A DNA stretch of 64,000 nt from contig NZ_JOJM01000010.1 in the NCBI RefSeq assembly GCF_000720325.1, positions 62,001 through 126,000 on the forward strand, read 5' to 3'. This stretch comes from Streptomyces sp. NRRL B-1347. Its GTDB lineage: Bacteria; Actinomycetota; Actinomycetes; Streptomycetales; Streptomycetaceae. This document shows, one piece after another, positions 31,863 to 41,223 of this stretch; position 1 is the first letter of the stretch, and each line of letters opens with the position of its first letter. A program made the translations under genes and the position numbers. The notes under the pieces were generated by a model that saw nothing but the letters and a program-made list of their open reading frames with translations, did not search any database and was not told where the DNA came from.

Positions 31863-33611
31863 CTACCGGACCGTGCTGGGCGCGGTCTGTGTCGGAACGG
31901 TCCTGCGGGCGTGCAGCACATGGCCGTCAAGGGGCAGCGGCCGGTGTCCGACCAAGGTGAGTCCCGCGCTGGTGAGGAGTTCGGCGTAGTGCTGGGCGGT
32001 GCGTTCGCGGCCGCCGACGTTGCACCGCATGTGGAGATCCCAGGCGGTGGCCAGGGAGGGGGAGTCGTCGGTGGGCAGCAGGCGTTCCACGATGAGCAGG
32101 TCGGCGTCGGCTGGCATGGCACGGGCGCAGTGCCGCAGGATCTCCCGGCACCGCTCGTCCTCCCAGTCGTGCAGCACGCGGCAGAGGAGATAGACGTCCG
32201 CGCCCGCCGGTACGTCCGCGAAGTCCCCCGCCACGTAGCCGCACCGGGCCGTGCCGAGGCGGCGGCGGGCGGCCTCGACGACGTGCGGGCGTTCGAGCAG
32301 GACGGCGTCGACGTTCGGGTGGGCGGCGAGGATGCGACTGAGCAGTTCGCCGTTTCCGCCGGCGATGTCGACCACGGTGGCTCCGCGCGTACCGCGCGCC
32401 GCATCGGCGAGCACCGGGTGGGTGGGCAGCGGCTCGAACATGCGCCAGTTCGCGGCCATGGACTGGTCGAAGAGCTCGGCGAGCTGGGGATCGTCGGCGA
32501 AGTGGTCGAAGTGGTTGGCGCCGAAGAGGTGCTCGAAGGCGACCTGCCCGGTGCGCACCGTGTGCGTGAGCGCGGCGAAGGACTGGTAGAACGGTCCGCC
32601 GTACATGAGGGCCAGGGGCCGCATCGAGCCCGAAGTCTCCGCGCGCAGCAGCGCGCCGAGGGAGGTGAGCCGGAAGCTGTCGGGAGCGTCCTGGGTGACG
32701 ACGCCGAACGTGGCGAGGTAGCGCAGGAGCACGGCCAGACTGTCCGGGTCGGCGTCCACCTTGCTCGCCAGGGCCCCGGCGTCCACGGCGTGGTCGGTGT
32801 CCATCGCGTCGGCCACCCGCAACTGGGCGAGCGCGGTCAGCGCCTGCGTCGTCCAGGCCCCGGTCAGCAGCCGCAGCATCGTCTCGGCGGGCTGCTGACT
32901 GCGGAACTCGGCCAGGTGCGCGGCCAGTTGGCAGCGGTGGTCGCCGGGCGCGTACAGCTCGATGCGCCGGTAGCCGGCCTTGGACGCGGCGGGCGTGGCG
33001 AAGTAGAACACCGTGCCGTTCTCGTGCGGGTTGTATCCGCCGCCGTCCGGCAGCGCCCCGTGCAGGGCGAACGACGAGCGCAGACCGCGCAGCACCAGCG
33101 GGTCCGGGGCCAGCACCTCGAAGGCCACGTGTGCCTCGTCGTGCCGGGCGAGTTCGAGCGCCGCGACCTCCTCCAGATCGGAGCCCGGCGGCACCGTCAG
33201 GGCGAACACCTCGACCGTGCGGCGCTGCCCGTCGCGGCCGAGCACCACCGGGCGGAGGATGCGGACGTCCAGGTCGTCGGCGGTACGACGGTGACGCAGC
33301 GCCAGGCGTTCCCGTACCACCACGCTCGGCTGGGGCGGCGCCTGGGCGACCAGGCCGCACTCGGCCAGTGTGGCCTCCAACGCCCGGGCGTGGGCGGGGA
33401 AGACGAGCAGGGCCGCGTGCGCGAAGCGACAGCGCTTCACCAGGGAGCGCAGCTCCGCGACGTCGAGCCCGGGCAGCAGGAGCGGCAGGAGGGACTCGCT
33501 GTCCTGCTGGGTGACAAAGTCGACGGTCGCGCGCAGGCGCGACGTGTCGTCCGACAACGCCGTGATCAACGGGGCGTCCTCATTCCGGAATGTTCGGTGG
33601 GGGGATCTCAA
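31863..33611 (-). CDS. VOC-domain / O-methyltransferase fusion
   Basis: A protein of 582 residues (TTG at 33611), or 568 residues from a TTG at 33569 that has GAGG upstream. The C-terminal part (about 240-570) is a COMT-type O-methyltransferase: LRVADAMDTDHAVDAGALA, VVDIAGGNGELLSRILA, DVYLLCRVLHDWEDERC and RERTAQHYAELLTSAGL. The N-terminal 225 residues resemble two vicinal-oxygen-chelate modules: HAALLVF (His65) opens the first, HVAFEV (His161) the second, which ends FYFATP ... YRRIELYAPG (Glu218). The 2-His-1-Glu set fits a metal-dependent VOC enzyme such as an extradiol dioxygenase or isomerase. The gene overlaps the stop of the PobA-like gene, so both probably act on one aromatic substrate. 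Confidence 0.85.
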   Translation of the reverse strand: MRSPHRTFRNEDAPLITALSDDTSRLRATVDFVTQQDSESLLPLLLPGLDVAELRSLVKRCRFAHAALLVFPAHARALEATLAECGLVAQAPPQPSVVVRERLALRHRRTADDLDVRILRPVVLGRDGQRRTVEVFALTVPPGSDLEEVAALELARHDEAHVAFEVLAPDPLVLRGLRSSFALHGALPDGGGYNPHENGTVFYFATPAASKAGYRRIELYAPGDHRCQLAAHLAEFRSQQPAETMLRLLTGAWTTQALTALAQLRVADAMDTDHAVDAGALASKVDADPDSLAVLLRYLATFGVVTQDAPDSFRLTSLGALLRAETSGSMRPLALMYGGPFYQSFAALTHTVRTGQVAFEHLFGANHFDHFADDPQLAELFDQSMAANWRMFEPLPTHPVLADAARGTRGATVVDIAGGNGELLSRILAAHPNVDAVLLERPHVVEAARRRLGTARCGYVAGDFADVPAGADVYLLCRVLHDWEDERCREILRHCARAMPADADLLIVERLLPTDDSPSLATAWDLHMRCNVGGRERTAQHYAELLTSAGLTLVGHRPLPLDGHVLHARRTVPTQTAPSTVR

Positions 33612-34801
33612 ACGCCGACGTAGCGCTCGGCGAACCAGTCCTGCTGGCTACGCGAGGTGCGTAGTGAGGCCATGCGGGAACGCCGCATGGAGTTGAGGAA
33701 GGGCGCGTCGCCGTCCCCGCCGGACGCGCCGTGCAGCAGCTCGACCATCCAGTGGGAGAACTCCTGCGCACGCCAGATGTGGCTGAGGCAACGGGCCGAG
33801 TAGCTCTCGACCCCGGTGGGATCCTTGCGGGTGAGGTCGTCGATCAGGGCCTGGGCGAGGAGCTCGGCCTCCAGGACCGCGAGGTTCGCGCCCTTGGCGG
33901 CGGAGGGGCTGATCAGGCTGGCGGCGTCTCCTGCCAGGAACAGCGCGCCGTGCCGGAGCGGTTCGAGCACGTCCGACTCCAGGTCGACGATGCCGCGCTG
34001 CACGATGCGGCCGCGGCGCAGCGTCCCGTACTGCTTGGCCCGCATCCGCAGGTCCAGCTCGTCCCAGATCCGTTCCTCCGACCAGGCGTCGGCCGGGGTG
34101 CCGCGCTCGCACTGCACGTAGTAGCGCGTGATCTCGGAGGTGCGTGCCATGTGCCCGGCGAAGCCCCGCTCGTGCACCGCGTAGCCGACGGCGTCGAGGC
34201 TGGGCGGTGCCTCGGCGAGTACGCCCAGCCACGTGACGCCGTGGTCGCGGTGGAAGTGGCGGACCGCGTGGTCCGGCATGGCACGCCGCCCCGCCCCGTG
34301 GCGGCCGTCGCACGCGGCGACGTACCGTGCGCGCCACCGCCCGGGCCGTCCGTCCGCCGCCCGCACGCTCACCGACGGGTCGTCGCCGTCCGCGTCCAGC
34401 ACGGCCACGGCTTCGGTGTCAAAACGGATCCGTCCCCCGGCCGCCAGATAGTGCGTCAGCAGGTCGTCCACCAGGTCCTGTTGGGGGTAGACGGTGTGCG
34501 GTTCCCCTTGCCCGAGCGTGCTGTAGTCCAGGCGGAACCGGCCGTCCTCGGTACGGAACTCGCACGTGCTGTGGGTCTGCCCGCGCCGGAGCAGCCGGTC
34601 GGCCAACCCGTGCCGCTCCAGGATCCGTACGGTGTTGGCGGCCAGGAACCCCGCCCGTGCCCGCGCGTGGAGGCTGTCGCGGTCGGCCCGCTCCAGCACG
34701 ACGCAGTCGATCCCGCGCGCCTGCAGCAGGTTGGCGAGGACCAGACCGGCCGGCCCCGCACCGAGTACCACCACGTCAGCCGCGCCGTCGACGGCGGGCA
34801 T
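33608..34801 (-). CDS. FAD-dependent aromatic hydroxylase, PobA-like
   Basis: A 397-residue class A flavoprotein monooxygenase. The N-terminal Rossmann motif is VVVLGAGPAGLVLANLLQARG. Next come the RARAGFLAANTVRILERHGL segment typical of p-hydroxybenzoate hydroxylase, an ACDGRHGAGRR variant of the DG motif, and GDAASLISPSAAKGANLAV, the second FAD motif. Length and motifs match PobA, which converts 4-hydroxybenzoate to protocatechuate; an alternative is a tailoring hydroxylase for a related phenol. The ATG at 34801 has AAGG upstream. The following VOC-methyltransferase gene is coupled to its stop. Confidence 0.9.
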   Translation of the reverse strand: MPAVDGAADVVVLGAGPAGLVLANLLQARGIDCVVLERADRDSLHARARAGFLAANTVRILERHGLADRLLRRGQTHSTCEFRTEDGRFRLDYSTLGQGEPHTVYPQQDLVDDLLTHYLAAGGRIRFDTEAVAVLDADGDDPSVSVRAADGRPGRWRARYVAACDGRHGAGRRAMPDHAVRHFHRDHGVTWLGVLAEAPPSLDAVGYAVHERGFAGHMARTSEITRYYVQCERGTPADAWSEERIWDELDLRMRAKQYGTLRRGRIVQRGIVDLESDVLEPLRHGALFLAGDAASLISPSAAKGANLAVLEAELLAQALIDDLTRKDPTGVESYSARCLSHIWRAQEFSHWMVELLHGASGGDGDAPFLNSMRRSRMASLRTSRSQQDWFAERYVGV

Positions 34802-35019
34802 GTGCTGACCTTCTGTCACGGAGCTGATCTTATGCATGGAAATCTATGGCTCTGACCAAGGAATCACCCGGTCGTGGCAGTACGTGCGGTGCGCATGGTT
34901 CGCGGGCGGTGTCACCTGTACGGGGCCGCGGCGGCGGTGACCTAGGCCGTCCGGGGAGCTTTGGCGGCGAGCCCCTGATCAGCCGTCATCGACCGGGCCG
35001 GGTGGGGGAGAATCCTCTG

Positions 35020-35289
35020 ATGGACATGCCTTCCTCCCGCGACCGCGCGCTGGGGCGCGGCGTCTTCGCGCTGATTCCCCAGGCCGACTCCGTGTCCGCG
35101 ACGCACCGGGCCGCGGCCTCGCTCGCCGCCCTGCGTACGGTGCCGGTGCACGTGGGTGTGCTCCAGGCCGCCGTGGTGCTCCTCGAGGAGGCCGAGCGCG
35201 TGGACCAGGACGCGGCGCGTGCCGCGACGACCGCCACCACGGTGGAGCTGCTCAAGGCGGCGATCGCGCAGGCCGCGGAGGACGGCTGA
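35020..35289 (+). CDS. Small helical protein of unknown function
   Basis: An 89-residue protein with GGGGGAG upstream of the ATG at 35020. It reads HRAAASLAALRTVPVHVGVLQAAVVLLEEAERV and ends in an Ala/Glu-rich helix. Two amphipathic helices are likely; no family is recognised. It is divergent from the PobA-like gene and convergent with the hydrolase at 35302. The 35-kb neighbourhood gives no clue to its role. Confidence 0.65.
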   Translation: MDMPSSRDRALGRGVFALIPQADSVSATHRAAASLAALRTVPVHVGVLQAAVVLLEEAERVDQDAARAATTATTVELLKAAIAQAAEDG

Positions 35290-35301
35290 GACTCGTCTCC
35301 G

Positions 35302-36081
35302 CTAGGGCGTGGGCAGTTGGGCCAGGAAGGTACGCACGGTGGCGGCGAACTCCTCGGGCGCGTCGGCGTGCACGACGTGCCCGGCGGGAAGTTCGACCAG
35401 CTGGGCTTGGCCGTCCCGGCGGGCGATCATTTCCCGGGCGTGGTCCCGCGCCAGTACGACGCTGTCCGCGCCCCGGATCAGCAGGGTCGGGCAGGGAATG
35501 GATTCCCAGTCGTTCCAGTAGGTGCCGCTGAGGGCTTTGTGGGACCGCACGGTGTCATCGATGTCGAACGAATAGCTCCAGCCGTCGTCGAATTCACGGA
35601 ACGTGCACTCGAGGTAGGGCGCCAACTCGCCGAGCGCTGCGGTCAGCGCCTCGCGTGACGGTTGTTGGAGGGGCAGCCATGTGACCATCGACCAGTCGGC
35701 GTCCATGACGGCGCCGATGTCCTCGATGATCAAAGAGGTGACCTGGCCCGCGTGCCGGGCGGCATATTGGAAGGCGTTCACGCCGCCCATCGAATGGCCG
35801 AGGACCGGCACCGGACCGAGACCCAGATGGCGATGGAAGGCTGCGATGTCTGCGACGTAGTCGGCTCGTTGATAGCTCTGCGCTCGGTCGGACTCGCCGT
35901 GCCCGCGCTGGTCCAGGGCGATGACTCGCCACTGCGGAGCCAGCGCCTCAGCCAGCGGGGCGAATGTCGAGGCCTCGCTGGTGTGCCCGTGAAACGCCAA
36001 TAACGGGCGCCCCGGACCGCCGAAGTCCAGAAACGACAACTGCTTCTGATCAACTGTGAAGAAATCACGCATAACCCGCAT
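35302..36081 (-). CDS. Alpha/beta-fold hydrolase
   Basis: A 259-residue hydrolase with the motifs LLAFHGHTSEASTF (oxyanion region), VIALDQRGHGESDRA, the nucleophile elbow VLGHSMGG, TLLIRGADSVVLA (acid) and the ELPAGHVVHADAPEEF histidine. This is the classic esterase, lipase or haloalkane-dehalogenase-like fold; the substrate is unknown. ATGs at 36081 and 36072 are both possible. Confidence 0.9.
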   Translation of the reverse strand: MRVMRDFFTVDQKQLSFLDFGGPGRPLLAFHGHTSEASTFAPLAEALAPQWRVIALDQRGHGESDRAQSYQRADYVADIAAFHRHLGLGPVPVLGHSMGGVNAFQYAARHAGQVTSLIIEDIGAVMDADWSMVTWLPLQQPSREALTAALGELAPYLECTFREFDDGWSYSFDIDDTVRSHKALSGTYWNDWESIPCPTLLIRGADSVVLARDHAREMIARRDGQAQLVELPAGHVVHADAPEEFAATVRTFLAQLPTP

Positions 36082-36216
36082 GCTAGCCCTGGCGATGGCG
36101 TCGACGCCTGCGAATTGTGACCAGGGCGTCCTCCCGGTGAGCCTTCGTCGTTCCTGCCCGATCACGGTGCTCGCGCCGCTACGCTCCGGGCCCTGCAACC
36201 GTCCTCGGGGGGACCC

Positions 36217-36411
36217 ATGCGCCGCTCAACCGTCCTCATCCCCACCGGCGTCGTCGCCGTCGCGGGAGGCCTCACCGGCCTCATCCTCTGGCTGAACCAG
36301 CCCTCGTACGACGACCGTGTCGACGACTGCGTCGCCGCGCTGAAGGACCGGCCGGAGGGCGACAAGGCCAAGCCGGAGGCGTGCGAAGAGGTGAAGGACG
36401 GGCAGCCCTGA
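36217..36411 (+). CDS. Small single-pass membrane protein
   Basis: A 64-residue protein with one N-terminal transmembrane helix (VLIPTGVVAVAGGLTGLILWL) and a charged tail with two Cys (VDDCVAALKDRPEGDKAKPEACEEV), probably exposed outside and able to form a disulfide. The ATG has GGGGGGACC upstream. Not recognised; Streptomyces has several such short proteins. Confidence 0.7.
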   Translation: MRRSTVLIPTGVVAVAGGLTGLILWLNQPSYDDRVDDCVAALKDRPEGDKAKPEACEEVKDGQP

Positions 36412-36466
36412 CCGGAGGTGCCGGGGCCTGCTGAGGGCGATGGAAGGACGGTCAGCCAGCGCGCGG

Positions 36467-37423
36467 TCATATGCCGCGCGCCCCTCCGGTCGAACGAGCG
36501 CGGCTGGACGAGGCCTTCGCCGCCCGGCGTGAGACGGCACCGATGTGCCAGGCGCCGCAGTACAGCACCAGGGCGACCGCCAGTGAGGCACAGGCCCTCC
36601 TGGCGACTCCGGTCAGCACTCCTTCGGCGAGGGTGCCCCACGGTGCCGGGACCGTTTCGGTGGGGTAGCTGGTGTCGCTCGCGCCGTTGCCCAGGTCGAC
36701 GGTGGTCGGGCGGCTGTAGTCGACCTCGGTCACGTAGCGGTAGGTGGTGAAGTCCCTTGCGGCGTTCGTGACACCGCCCACCACGGGAGCCGCAACGAGC
36801 AGGACCACGGCACCCCACCGCGTGAGGGGACTCAGGCGGGCGACGGAGTCGGTTCCGGCGCGGGGCCGCAGTCGGTCCCGGCGCCGCCAGAGGTGCCGCC
36901 CCAGGGCCGCCAGGCCGATGACGGTGCTCGTGTACTGGAGCAGCCGGGCGACGCTCAAGCCGCCGATTGCCGAGGCGCGCAGCGGCTCCACGTGCGTGAC
37001 CAGGTAGCCGTCGCCGTGGGTGAAGGAGTCCCATGCCATGTGGGAGGCGATGCCGATCAGGGCGGAGACCAGCAGCCACACGGTGTGGCGGGCCTTGGCC
37101 GGAAGGCCGACTGTCCGCTCCGGTTCGGGCAGGCGGAGGCCGGACGGGAGCAGCGCCGTGAGCGGAGCGCGCAGCAGCCGGTAGGCGGCGACCAGGCCGA
37201 GGGCGGACGGCAGGCTGATCAGCAGGCCGCCGACGGAGGAGTGGGTCTGGGTGGCGTTGAGCAGCGGCTCGTACCAGTCCTGGGCGCTGCGTGCGGAGAT
37301 GCCGACGGTGGTCAGGAAGTACGGGGCGTCCGGTGCCACGGCGCCGGCGACCAGAGCCGCCGGAACGAACGGCCGCCGCAGCAGCGGCAGTACCGCGGCG
37401 GGGTGAGACAGGGTGAACGGCAA
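36467..37423 (-). CDS. DUF4184 membrane protein
   Basis: A 318-residue protein starting MPFTLSHPAAVLPLLRR, the signature of DUF4184, with TLSHPAA and a later SHMAWDSFTHGDG containing conserved His and Asp residues. These recall the metal-binding motifs of the YdjM/LexA-regulated membrane hydrolases. Six or more membrane helices are predicted. The function of the family is unproven. Confidence 0.9.
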   Translation of the reverse strand: MPFTLSHPAAVLPLLRRPFVPAALVAGAVAPDAPYFLTTVGISARSAQDWYEPLLNATQTHSSVGGLLISLPSALGLVAAYRLLRAPLTALLPSGLRLPEPERTVGLPAKARHTVWLLVSALIGIASHMAWDSFTHGDGYLVTHVEPLRASAIGGLSVARLLQYTSTVIGLAALGRHLWRRRDRLRPRAGTDSVARLSPLTRWGAVVLLVAAPVVGGVTNAARDFTTYRYVTEVDYSRPTTVDLGNGASDTSYPTETVPAPWGTLAEGVLTGVARRACASLAVALVLYCGAWHIGAVSRRAAKASSSRARSTGGARGI

Positions 37424-37731
37424 CGTGACGATCTTCTCTGCTCGGGCGAAGTGCCGGGATCACTGCACGTCACGCTGCGGATGCCCGCCCTGCGCAGGGG
37501 CGTGCGTGGGCGCGCGGCTGGGCTGACCCGGCAGCACTCACGGATAGAACACTGGAGAGAGTATTCACTTCAACGGACTATGACAACCGAACGATGAAGC
37601 GCTGTGAGGTGTGCGGAAGCCGAGCCGGAGCGGTGGGGAGGCTGGGACGGAGCGGTGAGGAAGCCGGGACGGCATGAGGAAGCCGGCCGCCCCGGCGAGG
37701 GGCGACCGGCCGAAAGGAAGCGAGCGCCAGG

Positions 37732-38607
37732 TCAGTGCTGGCGGCGCACCGCGTGGAAGAGCGCGGTCAGCAGGACGGTGACCGGAAGGGCGAGGAGTAT
37801 GCCGAGGACGGGCAGCGGTTCGAGCGAGGCGTCCGTGTAGGCGTAGGCGATCAGGGACGGAGAGGCCACCGCCATCGCGCCGATCTCGCGCAGCCCGGAG
37901 CTGCGAGCGCGCAGCGCGAGGGCTGCCCCCGTGAAGGCGAGCACCAGCATCGGCCAGGCGCCGTAATCCGTGGTCACGCCGAAGGCCCTGGTGTCCACGA
38001 CGACGACGGGGAACCAAGCCGCGGCGGCCATGGCTCCGGCGGCCGCGGACAGCCGTCTGTCGCCACGTCGATCCGGAGGACAGGCCAGGACCACCACGAC
38101 CGTCAGCAGCGCCGCGACCGGAGTGTCCACCCCGTCGCCGTACAAGTGCGGGGTGACGGTCCACTGCGCCGCCGTCCCGAGCAGCCCGCACGCGGCCACG
38201 CCCACGCCCAGTACCCAGCGGCCGGTCAAGGCGATGATCGCGCCGACGCACACCAGGAGGGAGAGCAGCAAGTACAGGGTCCACCGGCCCTCCATGGTGG
38301 AGAGCTGCACCCGCACCGGGGCGGGCGAGTGAACAAGACCGGCGTACCAGCGCGTCAGCCGCAGCCCGCTGTCCACGGCGGCGGCCGCCAGCGCGAACGG
38401 GGCGGCCAGGGCGAGCAACTGTCCCGCGGACGAGGCCGAGTCCAGCCTCATCCGCACCCGCAGCGCGTGCGCGGCCAGGTCGGCGTCCGCGCGCAGGCGC
38501 ACCGCCCACGGCATGCCCGTCGTCATCTCCCGATGCACATCGACGATCTCCTGCCCGCAAGCAGCCCGGTAGGCGGCCGGATACAGGCGGACCAGAACAT
38601 CGATCAC
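37732..38607 (-). CDS. Multi-pass membrane protein coupled to PadR regulator
   Basis: A 291-residue protein whose N-terminus (VRLYPAAYRAACGQEIVDVHREM) matches the soluble stretch at the start of many actinobacterial PadR-partner membrane proteins. About eight transmembrane helices follow. Its start overlaps the stop of the PadR gene by 4 nt, so the two are translationally coupled. It is probably part of a stress-responsive membrane module; no transport motif is seen. Confidence 0.8.
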   Translation of the reverse strand: MIDVLVRLYPAAYRAACGQEIVDVHREMTTGMPWAVRLRADADLAAHALRVRMRLDSASSAGQLLALAAPFALAAAAVDSGLRLTRWYAGLVHSPAPVRVQLSTMEGRWTLYLLLSLLVCVGAIIALTGRWVLGVGVAACGLLGTAAQWTVTPHLYGDGVDTPVAALLTVVVVLACPPDRRGDRRLSAAAGAMAAAAWFPVVVVDTRAFGVTTDYGAWPMLVLAFTGAALALRARSSGLREIGAMAVASPSLIAYAYTDASLEPLPVLGILLALPVTVLLTALFHAVRRQH

Positions 38608-38939
38608 GTCAGCGCCGTCGCGCCGTCGGCCAGCCGCCGCCTGACCTCCCGAGCGGTGGCGGCCAGGCGCTTGGCCTCCGCCTCCAGCCGCTCCCGCCCC
38701 GCAGGAGACAGGGCGAAGATCCGCCGCGCCCGGCCGCCCACCACCTCCTCGCGCTCGACCTGGATCAGCCCTTCCGCCAGGAGTCTGTCCAGGGCCCCGT
38801 ACAGTGCTCCGGTACGCGGCACCACCCGGCCCTCGGTCATGTCCTTGACCTCCTGGGCAATGGCATAGCCGTGCCGCGGCGCATTGGCCAACGCCGTCAG
38901 CAACAGCAGCGCCAGCTCCTGCATCCCTCGCTCACTCAT
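38604..38939 (-). CDS. PadR-family transcriptional regulator
   Basis: A 111-residue PadR protein. The winged helix has MQELALLLLTALANAPRHGYAIAQEV, RVVPRTGALYGALDRLLAEGLIQVER and RRIFALSPAGRERLEAEAKRLA. PadR repressors respond to phenolics, antibiotics or envelope stress. The coupled downstream membrane protein is its likely regulatory target. Confidence 0.93.
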   Translation of the reverse strand: MSERGMQELALLLLTALANAPRHGYAIAQEVKDMTEGRVVPRTGALYGALDRLLAEGLIQVEREEVVGGRARRIFALSPAGRERLEAEAKRLAATAREVRRRLADGATALT

Positions 38940-39080
38940 GGCAACAGAGTATTCCGCCCCACGGACGGCTGGGACAGCCAACGGCCACACCTCGCAAGCA
39001 CCCGGACTCGGCTTGCGAGGTGCGGCCCGGCAGGAGCACTCTCGGTCAGTCCAGTTGCCGGGATCGGGCCGGGAGGAACC

Positions 39081-39428
39081 ATGGGTGGGAACGATCCGCA
39101 CATCCATGTTGAGGCGAAGGTGGTCCACGCGGATGCCGCTGTCCGGAACCTGATGGCGTCCACGTTCGGTCTGGTCGGCGATCTGCCGAGCCTCGTCGCC
39201 ACCGGGTGCGGGCTGCGGGTGCCGTACGCGATGACCTCTCCGCGACCGGATCGAGTCACCTGCCTCGCCTGTCGTGAGCACGCGCGACGCGAGCACCTGC
39301 GCTTCGCGGAGGAGGCGGAGCGCTTGAGCCGCATGCCTGGATCGACCCTCAGCCCTGAACAGGGAAGGCTCGCCGCGGACCGGCACCGTGCCCTCGCGCG
39401 GAGGTTCTCGCCTGACACGGAGAGCTGA
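39081..39428 (+). CDS. Hypothetical protein with possible Cys/His site
   Basis: A 115-residue protein from an ATG with GGAGGAACC upstream. A strand-like opening (NDPHIHVEAKVVHADAAVRNLM) is followed by VATGCGLRVPYAMTSPRPDRVTCLACREHARREHLRF, where three Cys and two His could bind zinc, and then a charged helix. A closely similar CLACR.HA pattern is common in small Streptomyces proteins. No function is assigned. Confidence 0.7.
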   Translation: MGGNDPHIHVEAKVVHADAAVRNLMASTFGLVGDLPSLVATGCGLRVPYAMTSPRPDRVTCLACREHARREHLRFAEEAERLSRMPGSTLSPEQGRLAADRHRALARRFSPDTES

Positions 39429-39583
39429 GTCCTTGAAGTTGTCGTCTCCTCGGCGGAGGCGCCGGATGGCGTCGGTTGAGACGGTCGGGCAGGTCCTGGC
39501 GGAGCCGCGTGGTCGAAAGGGCGTGCCGGTGACCGCCCCGATGAACGGTCCCCGGCTCGGTCGCGTCGGTGTGGCGGGACGGG

Positions 39584-40225
39584 TTACAGCACGCGCAAGG
39601 CCTGGGCGGCGTCGCGTTCTCGCCGGGCGAGCGCGTGCAGTACGGCCTGGTCGCCGTGCCGGTCGCGGGCGGCTGCGACGAGGACGTCGACTGCGACGGC
39701 GAGCGTGGCTTCGGGCGTCTGCCGGGGAGCGCCCACGCTCAGCGCCAGGTCATCAAGGTGCACTGCCAATTCGACGCACCGGGTTTGGAGGTAGCCGTCG
39801 AGCAGCATCTCCTCTCCCGGCCGGTGGAGGACGGCCACGCGCCGATCGGCGGGCTCGTGGTCCAGCCGTCGCGCCAGCCTGTGCCATGCGGTGCGTGCCT
39901 GCTCAGCCACGGCGGCGGGGCCGACGGCTGCCGTTTCCTCGCTCCGCGCGCGCACGCCGACGTTGAGTGCGGAGTCCGGCAAGGCCGTGCCGACGAGCCG
40001 CGCGTAGTAGCGCACTGGCGACACCGGCTCCGCGCCGACGATCTCGCCGTCGAGAAACCACTCGACCTGCAGGACGCTGCGCGCAAGGTGACCCGCCAGT
40101 CCGCCCACCGTCATCCCCGGCAGCACCGACTCCTTGCCCCAGCGACGCGCCACCCCTTCCGTGGCCAGCAGCTGCACGGCCTGTTCGGCGCCCAGCAGGT
40201 ATGCCTCGCGTATCTCCTCAGTCAT
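39584..40225 (-). CDS. Maleylpyruvate isomerase / DinB-like family protein
   Basis: A 213-residue protein of the mycothiol-dependent maleylpyruvate isomerase (DinB-like, TIGR03083-type) group. It shows helical-bundle motifs LATEGVARRWGKESVLPGMTVGGLAGHLARSVLQVEWFLDG with the first metal-binding His, and GYLQTRCVELAVHLDDLALSVG with further His residues. Such proteins are metal-binding thiol-dependent transferases; the exact reaction is unknown. Start 40225 or 40234. Confidence 0.85.
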   Translation of the reverse strand: MTEEIREAYLLGAEQAVQLLATEGVARRWGKESVLPGMTVGGLAGHLARSVLQVEWFLDGEIVGAEPVSPVRYYARLVGTALPDSALNVGVRARSEETAAVGPAAVAEQARTAWHRLARRLDHEPADRRVAVLHRPGEEMLLDGYLQTRCVELAVHLDDLALSVGAPRQTPEATLAVAVDVLVAAARDRHGDQAVLHALARRERDAAQALRVL

Positions 40226-40407
40226 GCGAGGCATCTTGCCCGCACCGAGATCGTCATGGGCGGGTCGTTCACATGGTGGAACCCTTGACCAAATTGTGGA
40301 CAAGTAGTTGGTGGGGCCGAAGCCTCGTTGTCTGCGCGGCACCGGATCGCGTCGACCGTGCGCGTCCGACCGTTCGGACCTCCCGGCCGGGATGCGGCGA
40401 TGCCGCG

Positions 40408-41223
40408 TCAGCTCAACAGGGCAGACGTGAACATCTCGCGGTGAGCCGTCAGCCACTCCTGGATGCGGTCCCAACGCTGCCAGCCGCCGCGTTCGGACAG
40501 CGCCTGGGCGTAGACGGGGTCGCCGTCGGCCACCCGGTCGGCGACGAAGGCCCGGCAGGACGCGGTGGCCTGTTCGATGACGTCGGGCAGCTCAGCGCGC
40601 TCCTGCGGGGAGAGGCCGTAGCTGTCGGCGAGGATCCGCAGTCGCGTCGGGGCGTCCAGTCCCGCGGGATGGTGAGCCGTCGCGGATGCGGGATCGAGCA
40701 TGGGAATCCAGTAGCGGGCGGTCATGGCGACGTCCCACACGGCTCGGCCGGGGGCTGCCATGTCGAAATCGATCAGGGCCACGGCACGGCCGTCGCGGAA
40801 GACGACGTTGTCCGGGCAGACATCGTTGTGGCACAGCATCGTTCCTCCCGCCGGGTCGGCCAGGGACCGGGGCCACCTGGCGTCCGCGTCAACAGCGATG
40901 GCCGCGCTGACGTCGTGCAGGCGCCGCAGCAGGCTTCCCACCGATCGCAGCGCGGTCTCGGTCATGACCCAGTGCGGATAAGGCGATAGAGCCACGTCAC
41001 CGGGGATGAAGGTCAGTTGCTCGCGGCCGTCCTCGGTGAGGCCGACCGGGATCGGAGCCGCGTCGAACCCGTGATCTGCGAGAGCGAGGAGATGAGTATG
41101 GAGAGCGCGTGCGGTGCGTGGCGCTGGACGTTCCACCAGGGCACCGTGGCGGAAGACCGCGCCTGCATTGATCATGCCGCCGATCAGGGCTTCGCCCTCT
41201 GCCGTCTCGCCCTCAGCCGTCAT
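40408..41223 (-). CDS. Aminoglycoside phosphotransferase-like kinase
   Basis: A 271-residue APH/choline-kinase-like protein. The Brenner motif is GGTMLCHNDVCPDNVVFRDG (catalytic HNDxxxxN), followed by VALIDFDMAAPG (DFG-like), with WDVAMTARYW beyond. The N-terminal lobe is short (about 80 residues) with an antibiotic-kinase-type pattern. The family phosphorylates hydroxyls of aminoglycosides, macrolides, choline or other small molecules; the substrate cannot be told. ATG at 41223, or GTG at 41232. Confidence 0.88.
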   Translation of the reverse strand: MTAEGETAEGEALIGGMINAGAVFRHGALVERPAPRTARALHTHLLALADHGFDAAPIPVGLTEDGREQLTFIPGDVALSPYPHWVMTETALRSVGSLLRRLHDVSAAIAVDADARWPRSLADPAGGTMLCHNDVCPDNVVFRDGRAVALIDFDMAAPGRAVWDVAMTARYWIPMLDPASATAHHPAGLDAPTRLRILADSYGLSPQERAELPDVIEQATASCRAFVADRVADGDPVYAQALSERGGWQRWDRIQEWLTAHREMFTSALLS

